Shown in pieces: positions 1 to 6,992 of a stretch of DNA of 36,349 bases (positions are counted from its first letter, which is position 1; each line of letters starts with the position of its first letter). The notes below the pieces were generated by a model, which was not told the origin of the DNA, made no database searches, and was given only the letters and a program-made list of their open reading frames with translations. The translations under genes were made by a program, and so were the position numbers. The stretch comes from Streptomyces sp. Lineage in GTDB: Bacteria; Actinomycetota; Actinomycetes; Streptomycetales; Streptomycetaceae. The stretch spans positions 1 to 36,349 of the forward strand of contig NZ_JAPSKQ010000053.1 of assembly GCF_031181555.1 (NCBI RefSeq), read 5' to 3'.

Positions 1-90
1 CTTCTCGTACCCGTTGTCCTTCTCGTACCCGTTGTCCTTCTCGTGCCCGTTGTCCTTCTCGTGCCCGTTGTCCTTCTCGTACCCGTTGTC
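1..90 (-). repeat. 18-bp tandem repeat inside the secreted protein gene
   Basis: Five consecutive 18-base units occupy 1-18, 19-36, 37-54, 55-72 and 73-90. They differ only at one position (A or G), which switches the encoded residue between Tyr (units 1, 2, 5) and His (units 3, 4). The array probably continues beyond the window. A unit length of six codons keeps the frame, so copy-number change by slippage would lengthen or shorten the protein without breaking it. Confidence 0.95.
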
Positions 91-252
91 CTTGCTGTCC
101 TTCTCTTCCTTGTCGCCCTTGTCGTACTCCTCGCTGTAGGAAGACTTGTCGTGGTCCTCGTCACCGGTGTGGTAGGCGTAGGCCACGGGGGCGGCGACGG
201 CGAGGGCCGCCGTGGCCGTCGCGGTGGCGAGCACCATGCGGGCAGAGCGCAT
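1..252 (-). CDS. secreted protein with hexapeptide repeats (3' end outside window)
   Basis: This reading frame is open from the ATG at 252 down to base 1, so 84 residues are visible and the C-terminus lies outside. Residues 1 to about 26 form a classical Sec signal peptide: MRSAR, then an Ala/Val-rich core, then a PVAYA-type cleavage region. The mature part is very hydrophilic (Asp, Lys, Glu, Ser). From about residue 54 it becomes a perfect tandem hexapeptide, KDNGYE or KDNGHE, with five copies visible. A GGAAGGA ribosome site sits about 8 bases before the ATG. The protein is probably exported and either free or wall-associated. I do not recognise a family and assign no function. The His/Asp/Glu content would allow metal or calcium binding, but that is speculation. 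The opposite-strand frame is a shadow of the repeat. Confidence 0.75.
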   Translation of the reverse strand, partial: MRSARMVLATATATAALAVAAPVAYAYHTGDEDHDKSSYSEEYDKGDKEEKDSKDNGYEKDNGHEKDNGHEKDNGYEKDNGYEK

Positions 253-280
253 CTGAGAGTCCTTCCCTCGGCAACCGGGC

Positions 281-299
281 TGCTGACGCCTCGTCAGCA
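281..299. promoter_or_regulatory. perfect inverted repeat upstream of the secreted protein gene
   Basis: Arms TGCTGACG and CGTCAGCA, separated by CCT, form a perfect 8-bp inverted repeat 29 bases upstream of the minus-strand ATG at 252. It could be an operator or a 5'-leader hairpin. The sequence does not decide between these. No convincing -35/-10 pair was found next to it. Confidence 0.45.
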
Positions 300-522
300 C
301 GGTGAACCCGGCCGCGTGTGATCCACAGTCGGCCATGCGGTCCGGCCCCACCATCCGAGAGGCTCACACGGGTTAATCCCGGCGCCCTTACGGAGCAGTC
401 GACGGCCCCGCGGCGCCGCACCGGAGCCCGGAAAAGCCCGAAACCACCGCGCCACCGCCACCGTCTCTCTTGGCGGAGGAGCGAAGACGATCTTCGCCGG
501 AAACGAGCTGCTGGAGGCATCC

Positions 523-1036
523 ATGGCCATGGTCGGCCTGTTCTGGATCACCGAGGACGCCGTGCACCTGGGGGCCGAACCCCGTGGATCGGCCCCCCGG
601 GGTCCGGCTCACCAAGGACGGCGTCGAAGCACTGGGGACCGGTCCCGGCGGCTTCTGGCCCTGGGACGGGATCATCGGGATCGACGTCGACGACGTCCCC
701 GTTCGGTCCGCGGCGCGGCGGCTCGCCTCCATGGCGTTCGACTCAGTGGTCGTCGCGCTGACCGGAGACGGCGAACTGCCGCCCGGCTTCACCGTCCGCC
801 TGACGACCGGGGACGGGATGGTGGAGGTGGGCGTCTTCGCGGCCGCCACCGGCGGGATCTACGAGGCGGCGGAGTACGAGCTGTCCACCGCGGTGCTGGG
901 GCGTCTCACCGAGGGGGGCACCGGCCTCGACGACCTCCTGGCCTGGGGTCGCGACCACGCCGTCGCCGGCACTCCTGGCCGCAGGGAACGCGAGGCGCTG
1001 CTCCGGGGCTGGACCGGCGACCGGTACGCGCGCTGA
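523..1036 (+). pseudogene. conserved actinobacterial hypothetical protein, frameshifted
   Basis: Two overlapping frames make one protein. The first, from ATG 523, reads MAMVGLFWITEDAVHLGAEP. The second carries the rest, from GVRLTKDGVEALG through VPVRSAARRLASMAFDSVVV to the stop at 1036. They join at a run of six C at 593-598; with five C the frame would be continuous and give about 170 residues. I recognise this as a conserved Streptomyces protein of unknown function, without signal peptide or membrane segment. GGAGG at 513-517 serves ATG 523 (5-base gap) or ATG 529 (11-base gap). Either the strain carries a broken gene or the homopolymer was miscounted in sequencing. Good coding bias on both sides of the run and an otherwise intact sequence make a recent event or an error more likely than long decay. 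Confidence 0.7.
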
Positions 1037-1163
1037 CGGCGGGCCCGTCACGGCGCCGGAGCCGCTCGCGGGTCCCGTCGGCGTCACTCGGGAGGGAGTA
1101 CGGGGACCCGTGCGAACCGTCCCGGGGTCCACGCGGCCTTGCGCGTCGCGACCGTCGGCGCAC

Positions 1164-1200
1164 TTGCCCTTGGCCCCTACACGCACCTAGCCTGACTTTG
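1164..1200 (+). promoter_or_regulatory. leaderless-type promoter of the MFS gene
   Basis: TTGCCC at 1164-1169 and TAGCCT at 1188-1193, with an 18-base spacer, fit the streptomycete housekeeping (HrdB-type) consensus. The expected transcription start falls at about 1200, which is the first base of the GTG start codon, and no Shine-Dalgarno sequence precedes it. The mRNA is therefore probably leaderless. Confidence 0.6.
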
Positions 1201-2399
1201 TGCCGCTGATAAACAAAACCCGATCGCACAGCGCCGTGCCGGGTACCGACCTCGCCCGACTCCGACTCGCCCTGACCCTCTTCTTCGCCCTCGACGGCTT
1301 CGTCTTCGCCGGCTGGGTGGTGCGCATCCCCGCCATCAAGGAACAGACCGGCGCCTCCGCCAGCGCCCTGGGCCTCGCCCTGCTCGGCGTCTCCGCCGGA
1401 GCCGTCGTCACCATGACGCTCACCGGCCGCCTGTGCCGCCGCTACGGCAGTCACCTGGTCACCGTCGTCTGCGCGGTCCTGCTCTCCCTCAGCATCGGGC
1501 TGCCCCCGCTGACCCACTCCGCCCTCGCCCTCGGCGCCGTGCTCCTGCTGTTCGGCGCGGCCTACGGCGGGATCAACGTCGCCTTCAACAGCGCCGCCGT
1601 CGATCTGGTGGCCGCGCTGCGGCGGCCGATCATGCCCAGTTTCCACGCCGCGTTCAGTCTGGGCGGCATGATCGGCGCGGGCCTGGGCGCCCTGGTCGCG
1701 GGTTCCCTCTCGCCCACCCGGCACCTGTGGGGGCTCGCCGCCGTCGGGCTGCTCGTGACGGCCGCGGCGGGGCGGATGCTCCTGCGGTGCGAGCCGCTGA
1801 CCCCGGCGGACCGGGGCCGGCCCGGGCCGGCCGCCCCGCACCGGCCATCGGGCCGTACCCGCGGACTGGTGGTCGTCTTCGGGCTCATCGCGCTGTGCAC
1901 CGCCTACGGTGAAGGAGCGCTGGCCGACTGGGGCGCGCTGCACCTCGAGCAGGACCTCGGCGCCTCACCGGGCGTCGCGGCCCTCGGGTACTCCTGCTTC
2001 GCGCTCGCGATGACGCTCGGACGGCTCACCGGCACGACCCTGCTCGAACGGCTGGGCCGGACCCGGACCGTGCTCGCGGGCGGCTCCACCGCGACGGCCG
2101 GGATGCTGCTCGGCGCACTCGCGCCCTCCCTGTGGGCCACCCTGCTCGGCTACGCGGTCACCGGCATCGGCCTCGCCAACCTCTTCCCCGTGGCCGTCGA
2201 ACGGGCCGGCGCGCTCGCGGGTCCCAGCGGTGTCGCCACCGCCTCCACGCTGGGCTACGGCGGCATGCTCCTCGGCCCGCCCGCGATCGGGTTCATGGCG
2301 GACTGGTTCAGTCTGCCGGTCGCCCTGACCAGCGTGGCGGTGCTGGCCGCGGTGGCCACGGTCATCGGCTTCGCGACGCGCCGGGTGACCACGGGCTGA
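1200..2399 (+). CDS. MFS transporter
   Basis: This 399-residue integral membrane protein of the major facilitator superfamily has about twelve hydrophobic helices, starting at residue 22 (LALTLFFALDGFVFAGW). It has a motif-A-like loop between helices 2 and 3 (GRLCRRYG, about residues 75-82) and a basic, proline-rich central loop around residues 200-220. The substrate cannot be read from the sequence; the family resembles YbjJ-like and sugar/drug permeases. The GTG start at 1200 is supported by a -10 hexamer six bases upstream, giving a leaderless message. The gene stands alone. The preceding frameshifted gene ends 163 bases upstream and the next gene has its own promoter. A proton-coupled exporter or importer at the cytoplasmic membrane is the safest statement. 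Confidence 0.85.
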   Translation: MPLINKTRSHSAVPGTDLARLRLALTLFFALDGFVFAGWVVRIPAIKEQTGASASALGLALLGVSAGAVVTMTLTGRLCRRYGSHLVTVVCAVLLSLSIGLPPLTHSALALGAVLLLFGAAYGGINVAFNSAAVDLVAALRRPIMPSFHAAFSLGGMIGAGLGALVAGSLSPTRHLWGLAAVGLLVTAAAGRMLLRCEPLTPADRGRPGPAAPHRPSGRTRGLVVVFGLIALCTAYGEGALADWGALHLEQDLGASPGVAALGYSCFALAMTLGRLTGTTLLERLGRTRTVLAGGSTATAGMLLGALAPSLWATLLGYAVTGIGLANLFPVAVERAGALAGPSGVATASTLGYGGMLLGPPAIGFMADWFSLPVALTSVAVLAAVATVIGFATRRVTTG

Positions 2400-2525
2400 G
2401 GCAACGCGCCCTTCGAGCCGCCGGGGACGGCCGCCTCACGGATTCGCTCCGCGTGACCTCCACGCCTCCACGCCTTCACGGCCCTCGTGGCCCCGCGGTC
2501 GTTCGGCCGTTCGGCGCAGACCGCC

Positions 2526-2551
2526 GGATCGGCCGCCCTCTGTCGGGGTAC
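2526..2551 (+). promoter_or_regulatory. sigma-B-like promoter upstream of SDR gene
   Basis: GGAT at 2526-2529 and GGGTAC at 2546-2551, separated by 16 bases, match the published Streptomyces sigma-B consensus GNNT-N14-16-GGGTAC/T. Transcription would start near 2558, leaving a leader of about 70 bases before the GTG at 2629. The downstream gene belongs to a family that in Bacillus is a sigma-B general-stress gene, which supports the reading. Confidence 0.5.
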
Positions 2552-2628
2552 CCGATCTTCCGCGCCCGTCGATCGCCCGTCGGCGGACGGCGCGCACACG
2601 ACCGACCCCCGCGGAACAGGGAGAGACC

Positions 2629-3507
2629 GTGACCGAACAGCAGAACCCCGCCGAGCAGCACCCGACCCCCGACCTCCCCTCCCAGGACCAGCCGCATCCC
2701 GGCTGGACCGGTCCCATGGACCCGCCGCCGGACCACGGGGAGGACTCCTACCGGGGCAGCGGCCGGCTCGCGGACCGCAAGGCCGTGATCACCGGTGGGG
2801 ACTCCGGGATCGGCCGGGCGGTCGCCCTGGCGTTCGCGCGTGAGGGGGCCGACGTGCTCTTCACCCACCTGGAGGACGAGAAGGACGATGCCGCCGAGAC
2901 CGTGCGCTGGGTGGAGGAGGCCGGCCGGCGCGCCGTACCCGTCTCGTGCGACATCCGGGAGGAGGAGAACTGCCGGGCGCTGATCGACCGCGCCGTGTCG
3001 GAGTTCGGCCGGATCGACGTCCTGGTGAACAACGCGGCGTACCAGATGTCGCAGCCGGACGGCATCGAGGCGATCTCCACCGAGCAGTTCGACCGCGTGA
3101 TGCGCACCAACCTGTACGGCATGTTCTGGCTGTGCAAGATGGCGCTGCCGCACATGCCGGAGGGCGGCAGCATCATCAACTCGACCTCCGTGCAGGCCTA
3201 CAAGCCGAGCCCGCACCTGCTGGACTACGCGACGACCAAGGGGGCGATCGTCACCTTCACCCAGGGGCTGGCGCAGATGGTGATCGAGCGCGGCATCCGC
3301 GTCAACGCCGTGGCGCCGGGCCCGGTGTGGACGCCGCTGATCCCGGCGACGCTGCCGGACACGAAGGAGTTCGGCAAGCAGGCGCCCATCGGACGGCCGG
3401 CCCAGCCGGCCGAGATGGCCCCGGCGTACGTCTTCCTCGCCTCCCAGGAGGCGTCGTACATCACCGCGGAGATCGTCAACGCGACGGGCGGGACGCCCCT
3501 GCCGTAG
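2629..3507 (+). CDS. SDR family oxidoreductase (general-stress, YdaD/YhdF-like)
   Basis: This 292-residue short-chain dehydrogenase/reductase has a roughly 47-residue Pro/Gln/Asp-rich N-terminal extension before the Rossmann fold. That layout is typical of the glucose/ribitol dehydrogenase-like general stress proteins (Bacillus YdaD, YhdF). Visible motifs are TGGDSGIG (55-62) for NAD(P), VNNAAY (133-138), and a catalytic set Ser187, Tyr200, Lys204. It is a cytosolic NAD(P)-dependent oxidoreductase; the substrate is unknown. The start is GTG 2629, with a GGGAGA ribosome site about 5 bases upstream. A sigma-B-like promoter lies 70-100 bases upstream, so induction by osmotic or general stress is likely. 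A hairpin follows the stop codon. Confidence 0.88.
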   Translation: MTEQQNPAEQHPTPDLPSQDQPHPGWTGPMDPPPDHGEDSYRGSGRLADRKAVITGGDSGIGRAVALAFAREGADVLFTHLEDEKDDAAETVRWVEEAGRRAVPVSCDIREEENCRALIDRAVSEFGRIDVLVNNAAYQMSQPDGIEAISTEQFDRVMRTNLYGMFWLCKMALPHMPEGGSIINSTSVQAYKPSPHLLDYATTKGAIVTFTQGLAQMVIERGIRVNAVAPGPVWTPLIPATLPDTKEFGKQAPIGRPAQPAEMAPAYVFLASQEASYITAEIVNATGGTPLP

Positions 3508-3512
3508 GGGAA

Positions 3513-3529
3513 CCGCGGAGAATCCGCGG
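3513..3529 (+). terminator. hairpin after the SDR gene
   Basis: CCGCGGA and TCCGCGG form a perfect 7-bp stem with a GAA loop, five bases past the stop codon at 3507. No U-tract follows, as is usual in streptomycetes. Confidence 0.5.
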
Positions 3530-3579
3530 AGCGGGCCGATCCGGGGTGCGTCCCGGCCGCGTACGGCAGACTCCTGTGC

Positions 3580-4314
3580 ATGGACACTTCCTGGTTCCTG
3601 GAAATCCTGGACAAAGAGGGCCAGTTGCTGGCCACCGCGGCCGAGGAGGCGGGCGTGGACGCCGCGGTGCCGGCCTGCCCGGGCTGGCGGATACGCGACC
3701 TGCTGCGGCACACCGGCGTGGTCCACCGGTGGGCCGCCGGATTCGTCGCCGACCGGTGGACCGCACCCCGCCCGATGGACGAGCCGCCGGAGATCGACGG
3801 TGCGGACCTCGTGGACTGGTACCGCGACAGCCACCGGCGGCTCCTCGACGTCCTGACCGGCGCGGCACCCGACGTGGAGTGCTTCACCTTTCTGCCCGGC
3901 GCGCCTTCCGCGCTCGCCTTCTGGGCCCGCCGTCAGGCGCACGAGACGGCCGTGCACCGGTTCGACGCGGAGTCGGCACGCGGCGGTGCCTCCACGCCGG
4001 TCGCCACGGACTTCGCCGTGGACGGCATCGACGAACTGCTGCGCGGCTTCCACGCGCGCGGCAAGAGCCGGGTGCGCACCGAGGCGCCGCGCGTCCTGCG
4101 GGTGCGGGCCACCGACGCCGACGCGGTGTGGACCGTACGGCTGTCCCCGGAACCGCCGGTGGCCGTGCGGGACGGGCTCGGGGACGCCGAGTGCGAACTG
4201 GCCGGTCCGGCGGAGCGGTTGTACCTCGCGCTGTGGAACCGGCTGCCGGTGCCGGAGGTCTCGGGCGACCCGGCGCTCGCCGCGCTCTGGCGGGGCACGT
4301 CCGCCGTGACCTGA
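3580..4314 (+). CDS. maleylpyruvate isomerase family (mycothiol-dependent, DinB-like) protein
   Basis: This 244-residue protein has the MDMPI N-terminal helical-bundle fold. The signature CPGW lies at 33-36. His44/His49 in LLRHTGVVHRW, with Glu122 and His126 in HETAVHRFDAE, correspond to the divalent-metal ligands of the mycothiol-dependent maleylpyruvate isomerase family. The C-terminal half (about 150-240) looks like the MDMPI C-terminal domain. Members use mycothiol, the actinobacterial thiol, for isomerisation or conjugation; the natural substrate here is not readable. ATG 3580 is preceded by CAGACT at 3567-3572, so translation may be leaderless. It is convergent with the MarR gene, with only 12 bases between the stops. 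It may act in thiol-dependent detoxification, but the context gives no direct partner. Confidence 0.82.
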   Translation: MDTSWFLEILDKEGQLLATAAEEAGVDAAVPACPGWRIRDLLRHTGVVHRWAAGFVADRWTAPRPMDEPPEIDGADLVDWYRDSHRRLLDVLTGAAPDVECFTFLPGAPSALAFWARRQAHETAVHRFDAESARGGASTPVATDFAVDGIDELLRGFHARGKSRVRTEAPRVLRVRATDADAVWTVRLSPEPPVAVRDGLGDAECELAGPAERLYLALWNRLPVPEVSGDPALAALWRGTSAVT

Positions 4315-4326
4315 CGCCCCGGCCGC

Positions 4327-4719
4327 TCAGCCGTCCGTGAGCATCCGGGCCAGCACCGCGCGCTGCACGGGCAGCACCTCGCCGTGCAGCGCGCGCCCCT
4401 TCGCCGTGAGGGACACCCGCACCCCCCGCCGGTCCTCCGGGCAGATCCCGCGCTCGACCAGCCCCTCCTTCTCCAGACGGGCGATCAGCCGGGACAGCGC
4501 GCTCTGGCTCAGGTGGACGCGCTCGGCGATCTCCTGGACGCGGTAGGAGCAGCCGCGGGCGGCGGAATGCGCGGCGAGTATGTCCATGACCTCGAAGTCG
4601 CTGGCGCACAACCCGTGTGGGTGCAGCGCGCGGTCGAGCTCGCACTGGGTCCGCGCATGCAGCGCGAGCATGTCCCGCCACCGTTCCCCGAGCGCCTGTT
4701 CGGCCTGCTCCGCCGCCAT
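4327..4719 (-). CDS. MarR family transcriptional regulator
   Basis: This 130-residue winged-helix regulator has an N-terminal dimerisation helix (about 5-35), then the HTH/wing segment from EIAERVHLSQSALSRLIARLEKEGLVERG to the basic wing PEDRRGVRVSLT (about 65-105), then a C-terminal helix. MarR dimers bind palindromes and release DNA on binding small aromatic or oxidant ligands. The ATG at 4719 has TACGGT six bases upstream (minus strand, 4731-4726), suggesting a leaderless message. It diverges from the DUF6332 gene across 87 bases and converges on the isomerase-family gene. I could not find a clear palindromic operator in the divergent gap, so the target is uncertain; self-regulation is the default expectation. 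Confidence 0.88.
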   Translation of the reverse strand: MAAEQAEQALGERWRDMLALHARTQCELDRALHPHGLCASDFEVMDILAAHSAARGCSYRVQEIAERVHLSQSALSRLIARLEKEGLVERGICPEDRRGVRVSLTAKGRALHGEVLPVQRAVLARMLTDG

Positions 4720-4806
4720 GGGCGCACCGTAGCAGGACCGCCGGTGCCTTGCCGCGGCCTGGCCTTCGGGGAATCATTGCCGGACGACCGCGGACGGGAG
4801 GCGCGT

Positions 4807-5091
4807 GTGACGGGTCACGGAGGACGGCGGTCCCAGGCCGAGCGGGACGCGATCACCGTCGAGATCGGGTACGCGCTGTGCAGCGCGGCCTTCGCGGCGG
4901 CGGTCGTCTTCGGGGCCGTGGCGGGACCGGCGCTGCTCTTCGCGCTGCCGGACACCCTGGAGACCGTGCTGCTCCGCACCGGGCTGGTGCTCGCACCGGT
5001 CCTGTTCGCCGTCCGTACGGTCGGCGTGCTGGTCCGCTTCAGGCGGCCGGCTCAGCCCAGCCAGCCCGGCCGTACCAATCCGGACTCGTAG
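4807..5091 (+). CDS. DUF6332 family membrane protein
   Basis: This 94-residue protein has two hydrophobic segments, at about 21-47 (YALCSAAFAAAVVFGAVAG) and 55-77, after a short polar N-terminus containing RRSQAERDAITVEIGYAL, the conserved opening I associate with DUF6332. Function is unknown and the expected location is the cytoplasmic membrane. GTG 4807 is chosen because GGGAGG at 4796-4801 lies five bases before it; no ATG is available. The last 13 residues (AQPSQPGRTNPDS) are encoded antisense to the end of the LuxR-type fragment at 5052-5140, so the tail has no independent coding history. Confidence 0.75.
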   Translation: MTGHGGRRSQAERDAITVEIGYALCSAAFAAAVVFGAVAGPALLFALPDTLETVLLRTGLVLAPVLFAVRTVGVLVRFRRPAQPSQPGRTNPDS

Positions 5092-5140
5092 GCGAGGACC
5101 ACCAGTTGGGCCCGGTCGCGGGCACCCAGCGCGCGGCCAG
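5052..5140 (-). pseudogene. 3' remnant of a LuxR/NarL-type response regulator
   Basis: The minus strand reads LGARDRAQLVVLAYESGLVR followed by PGWLG and a TGA at 5054-5052. This is the highly conserved C-terminal end of NarL/LuxR response regulators in streptomycetes. Upstream of LGARD the frame gives no helix-turn-helix (no TVKTHV-type recognition helix) and no receiver domain, and no start codon with a ribosome site. Only about 75-90 bases of the gene survive, so it must have been lost by deletion. The remnant overlaps the DUF6332 3' end by 40 bases on the opposite strand. Confidence 0.65.
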
Positions 5141-5263
5141 TCGGCCGGACCGGGTGAGCATGAAGGGCCTTTCGACGAAGGGCATCGCGGACGGGGGACA
5201 CCGTCCGCCCGGCCGCTGGAAGATCCGCTGGAACGCAGGGACCGGGATACGCTCGACGCGTGG

Positions 5264-6091
5264 GTGAGGGGGCCGACGGCATGGACGTGGGGGGCGAACG
5301 AGGAGGCGGCGGTCGGCGGGGCGCGCGGGCCGCGTGTGGAACTGCTGGGCCCGCTGCGGGCGTTGCGCGGCGGCACGGAGATTCCGCTCGGGCCGCCGAA
5401 GCAGCGCGTGGTAATGGCGGTTCTCCTGCTCCAGGAGGGCCGCCCGATCTCCTACGACGGTCTGGTGGAGGCCGTCTGGGGCGGGGCACCGCCGGCGCAT
5501 GTGCGCAACCTGGTGCAGAAGTACGTCTCCGGGTTGCGCCGCGCGCTCGGGGACGGGCCGGAGCTGCGCTGGACCGGCGCCGGGTACCGGCTGACCGGTG
5601 TCCGCGCCGACGATCTGGCCGAGCGCCGACGGCTGGTCGACGAGGCGCTCGCCGCGCGACGCGCCGGTGAGGTGCGGCGTGCGGTCGAACTGGCCCGCCG
5701 TGCCGAGGAGCTGTGGCGGGGTGGGTTCGTCGAGGGGCTGCGGGCGCCGTACCTCGAGGCCGAGCGGCTGCGGTGGGCCGAGAAGCGGCTCACGGTCCTG
5801 GAGGGACGGCTGGAGGGCGAGATCGCCCTCGGCCGGTCTTCCGAGCACCTGCACGAACTCGTCCGGCTCGTGGCGGCGCACCCGCTGCGCGAACGCCTCG
5901 CGGAGCTGCTGATGCTGGCCCTGTGCCGCACCGGCCGTCCTGCGGACGCGCTCGCCGTGTACGAGGAGACGCGGCGGCGGCTCGCCGAGGCGATGGGCGC
6001 GGACCCGGGGCCCGGGCTGCGGTCGCTGCACGCCCGGGTGCTCCGTCAGGATCCGGCGCTGCTGCCCTCGCCGCCGGTTCCGGCGGCCTGA
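5264..6091 (+). CDS. SARP-type (AfsR/BTAD) transcriptional regulator
   Basis: This 275-residue regulator has an OmpR-like winged helix at about 25-112 (VELLGPLRALRGG, then QRVVMAVLLLQEGRPISYDGLVEAVW, then the wing ELRWTGAGYRL). A BTAD tetratricopeptide-like domain follows at about 115-262. There is no ATPase or TPR extension, so it is a short SARP, usually an activator binding direct heptamer repeats near -35 boxes of secondary-metabolite genes. No biosynthetic genes lie nearby, so its targets must be elsewhere or be the adjacent small genes. GTG 5264 is the only upstream in-frame start; TACGCT at 5248-5253 is a possible -10. An alternative start is GTG 5335 at VELLG. Its 3' end overlaps the convergent TetR gene by 46 bases. 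Confidence 0.82.
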   Translation: MRGPTAWTWGANEEAAVGGARGPRVELLGPLRALRGGTEIPLGPPKQRVVMAVLLLQEGRPISYDGLVEAVWGGAPPAHVRNLVQKYVSGLRRALGDGPELRWTGAGYRLTGVRADDLAERRRLVDEALAARRAGEVRRAVELARRAEELWRGGFVEGLRAPYLEAERLRWAEKRLTVLEGRLEGEIALGRSSEHLHELVRLVAAHPLRERLAELLMLALCRTGRPADALAVYEETRRRLAEAMGADPGPGLRSLHARVLRQDPALLPSPPVPAA

Positions 6092-6813
6092 GGAGCCGGA
6101 GTCCGTCCGCCTCCGTCCTGCTGCGGCAGCTCCAGACCGACGGTGCGGGCGAGTTGGCCCGCCGCGTGCCGGAAGAACGTCTCGCGGTCCTCCACGACCC
6201 GGTTGAACTGCCCGAACAGCTCGAAGCCGACGAGCCCGAAGAGCTGTGCCCAGGCCGCCACCATGGCCGCCGCCGCCTCGGGCGGCAGGTCGGGCGCGAA
6301 GTCGGCGGCCATCCGCACGGCCTCGGGCCGCAGGTCGGCCGGCAGCGGGGGCCGGGCCAGTCCGCCGCCCCGGTGGGCGTCACGGAGGATGCCGATGAGG
6401 ACGAGGGCGACACGGGAGGCGGGCGGGACGGTGCTCCGGGGCGCGGTGTAGCCGGGGACCGGCGAGCCGTAGATCAGCGCGTATTCGTGCGGATGCCGGA
6501 GGGCCCAGCCGCGCACGCCCTCGCACACCGCCGTCCAGCGCCGGGCGGGCCCGGCGCCGGCGGCCGCCTCGTGGGCCGCCTCGGCTGCCTCGCCGAGGGA
6601 GTCGTAGGCGTCGATGATGAGGGCGGTCAGCAGGTCGTCGCGGCTGGGGAAGTAGCGGTACAGGGCGGAGGAGGCCATGCCGAGCTCGCGGGCCACGGCC
6701 CGCAGGGAGAGCCTGGCGGCGCCCTCCGCCGCGAGCTGTCTGCGGGCCTCCTCCTTGATGGCCGCCGTGACCTCGATCCTGGCCCGGGCACGGGCGCCGT
6801 GTGCGGTGCTCAT
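6046..6813 (-). CDS. TetR family regulator (WHG-type C-terminal domain)
   Basis: This 255-residue repressor has its helix-turn-helix at about 36-66 (LSLRAVARELGMASSALYRYFPSRDDLL), a textbook TetR recognition segment. The C-terminal ligand domain, with RHPHEYALIYGSPVPGY near 105, matches the WHG-type subgroup. ATG 6813 is chosen because the residues upstream of it in the same frame lie across the operator region and are not TetR-like. It is divergent from the F420-type oxidoreductase. The 179-base gap holds five repeated GAGC-N3-GCTC-type sites, so it probably represses both itself and that gene until a small ligand binds. The Asp/Glu-poor, Gly/Ser-rich C-terminal tail overlaps the SARP gene end. 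Confidence 0.88.
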   Translation of the reverse strand: MSTAHGARARARIEVTAAIKEEARRQLAAEGAARLSLRAVARELGMASSALYRYFPSRDDLLTALIIDAYDSLGEAAEAAHEAAAGAGPARRWTAVCEGVRGWALRHPHEYALIYGSPVPGYTAPRSTVPPASRVALVLIGILRDAHRGGGLARPPLPADLRPEAVRMAADFAPDLPPEAAAAMVAAWAQLFGLVGFELFGQFNRVVEDRETFFRHAAGQLARTVGLELPQQDGGGRTPAPQAAGTGGEGSSAGS

Positions 6814-6836
6814 GGGGATCAGTGTCCCACGGAAGC

Positions 6837-6962
6837 AGAGCACCGCACACAAAGGAGAGCACTGGATCGAAAAGAGAGCAGTGCTCTTGCTTTGGGTCGC
6901 CGATCCGGGCAGACTGGCACTCATCGACGAGAGCACCGCTCACACAGGAGAGCACCGCTCAC
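6837..6962. promoter_or_regulatory. five-site operator array between tetR and oxidoreductase genes
   Basis: Five copies of a GAGC-N3-GCTC-like motif have centres at 6843, 6862, 6881, 6936 and 6955. The first three are 19 bases apart, and the last two are also 19 apart. Site 3 is a perfect odd palindrome, AGAGCAGTGCTCT (6875-6887). Sites 4 and 5 are identical 15-base copies, GAGAGCACCGCTCAC (6929-6943 and 6948-6962). Sites 1 and 2 keep only the left half well. This is the likely binding array for the divergently encoded TetR protein. Confidence 0.7.
6887..6915 (+). promoter_or_regulatory. promoter of the F420-type oxidoreductase gene
   Basis: TTGCTT (6887-6892) and CAGACT (6910-6915) are separated by 17 bases. 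Operator site 3 abuts the -35 box. Sites 4 and 5 lie just after the expected start near 6922, an arrangement suited to repression by blocking both binding and clearance. Confidence 0.5.
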
Positions 6963-6992
6963 GAAAGCGATCGCGCCCACGGGGGTCCGCAC

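Noticed and set aside
1..90. CRISPR array
   Set aside because: The 18-base units are contiguous without spacers and are in frame with a signal-peptide protein.
906..1943. Minus-strand 345-residue frame opposite the frameshifted gene and MFS gene
   Set aside because: Low-complexity Gly/Glu/Arg translation antisense to clear membrane-protein codons.
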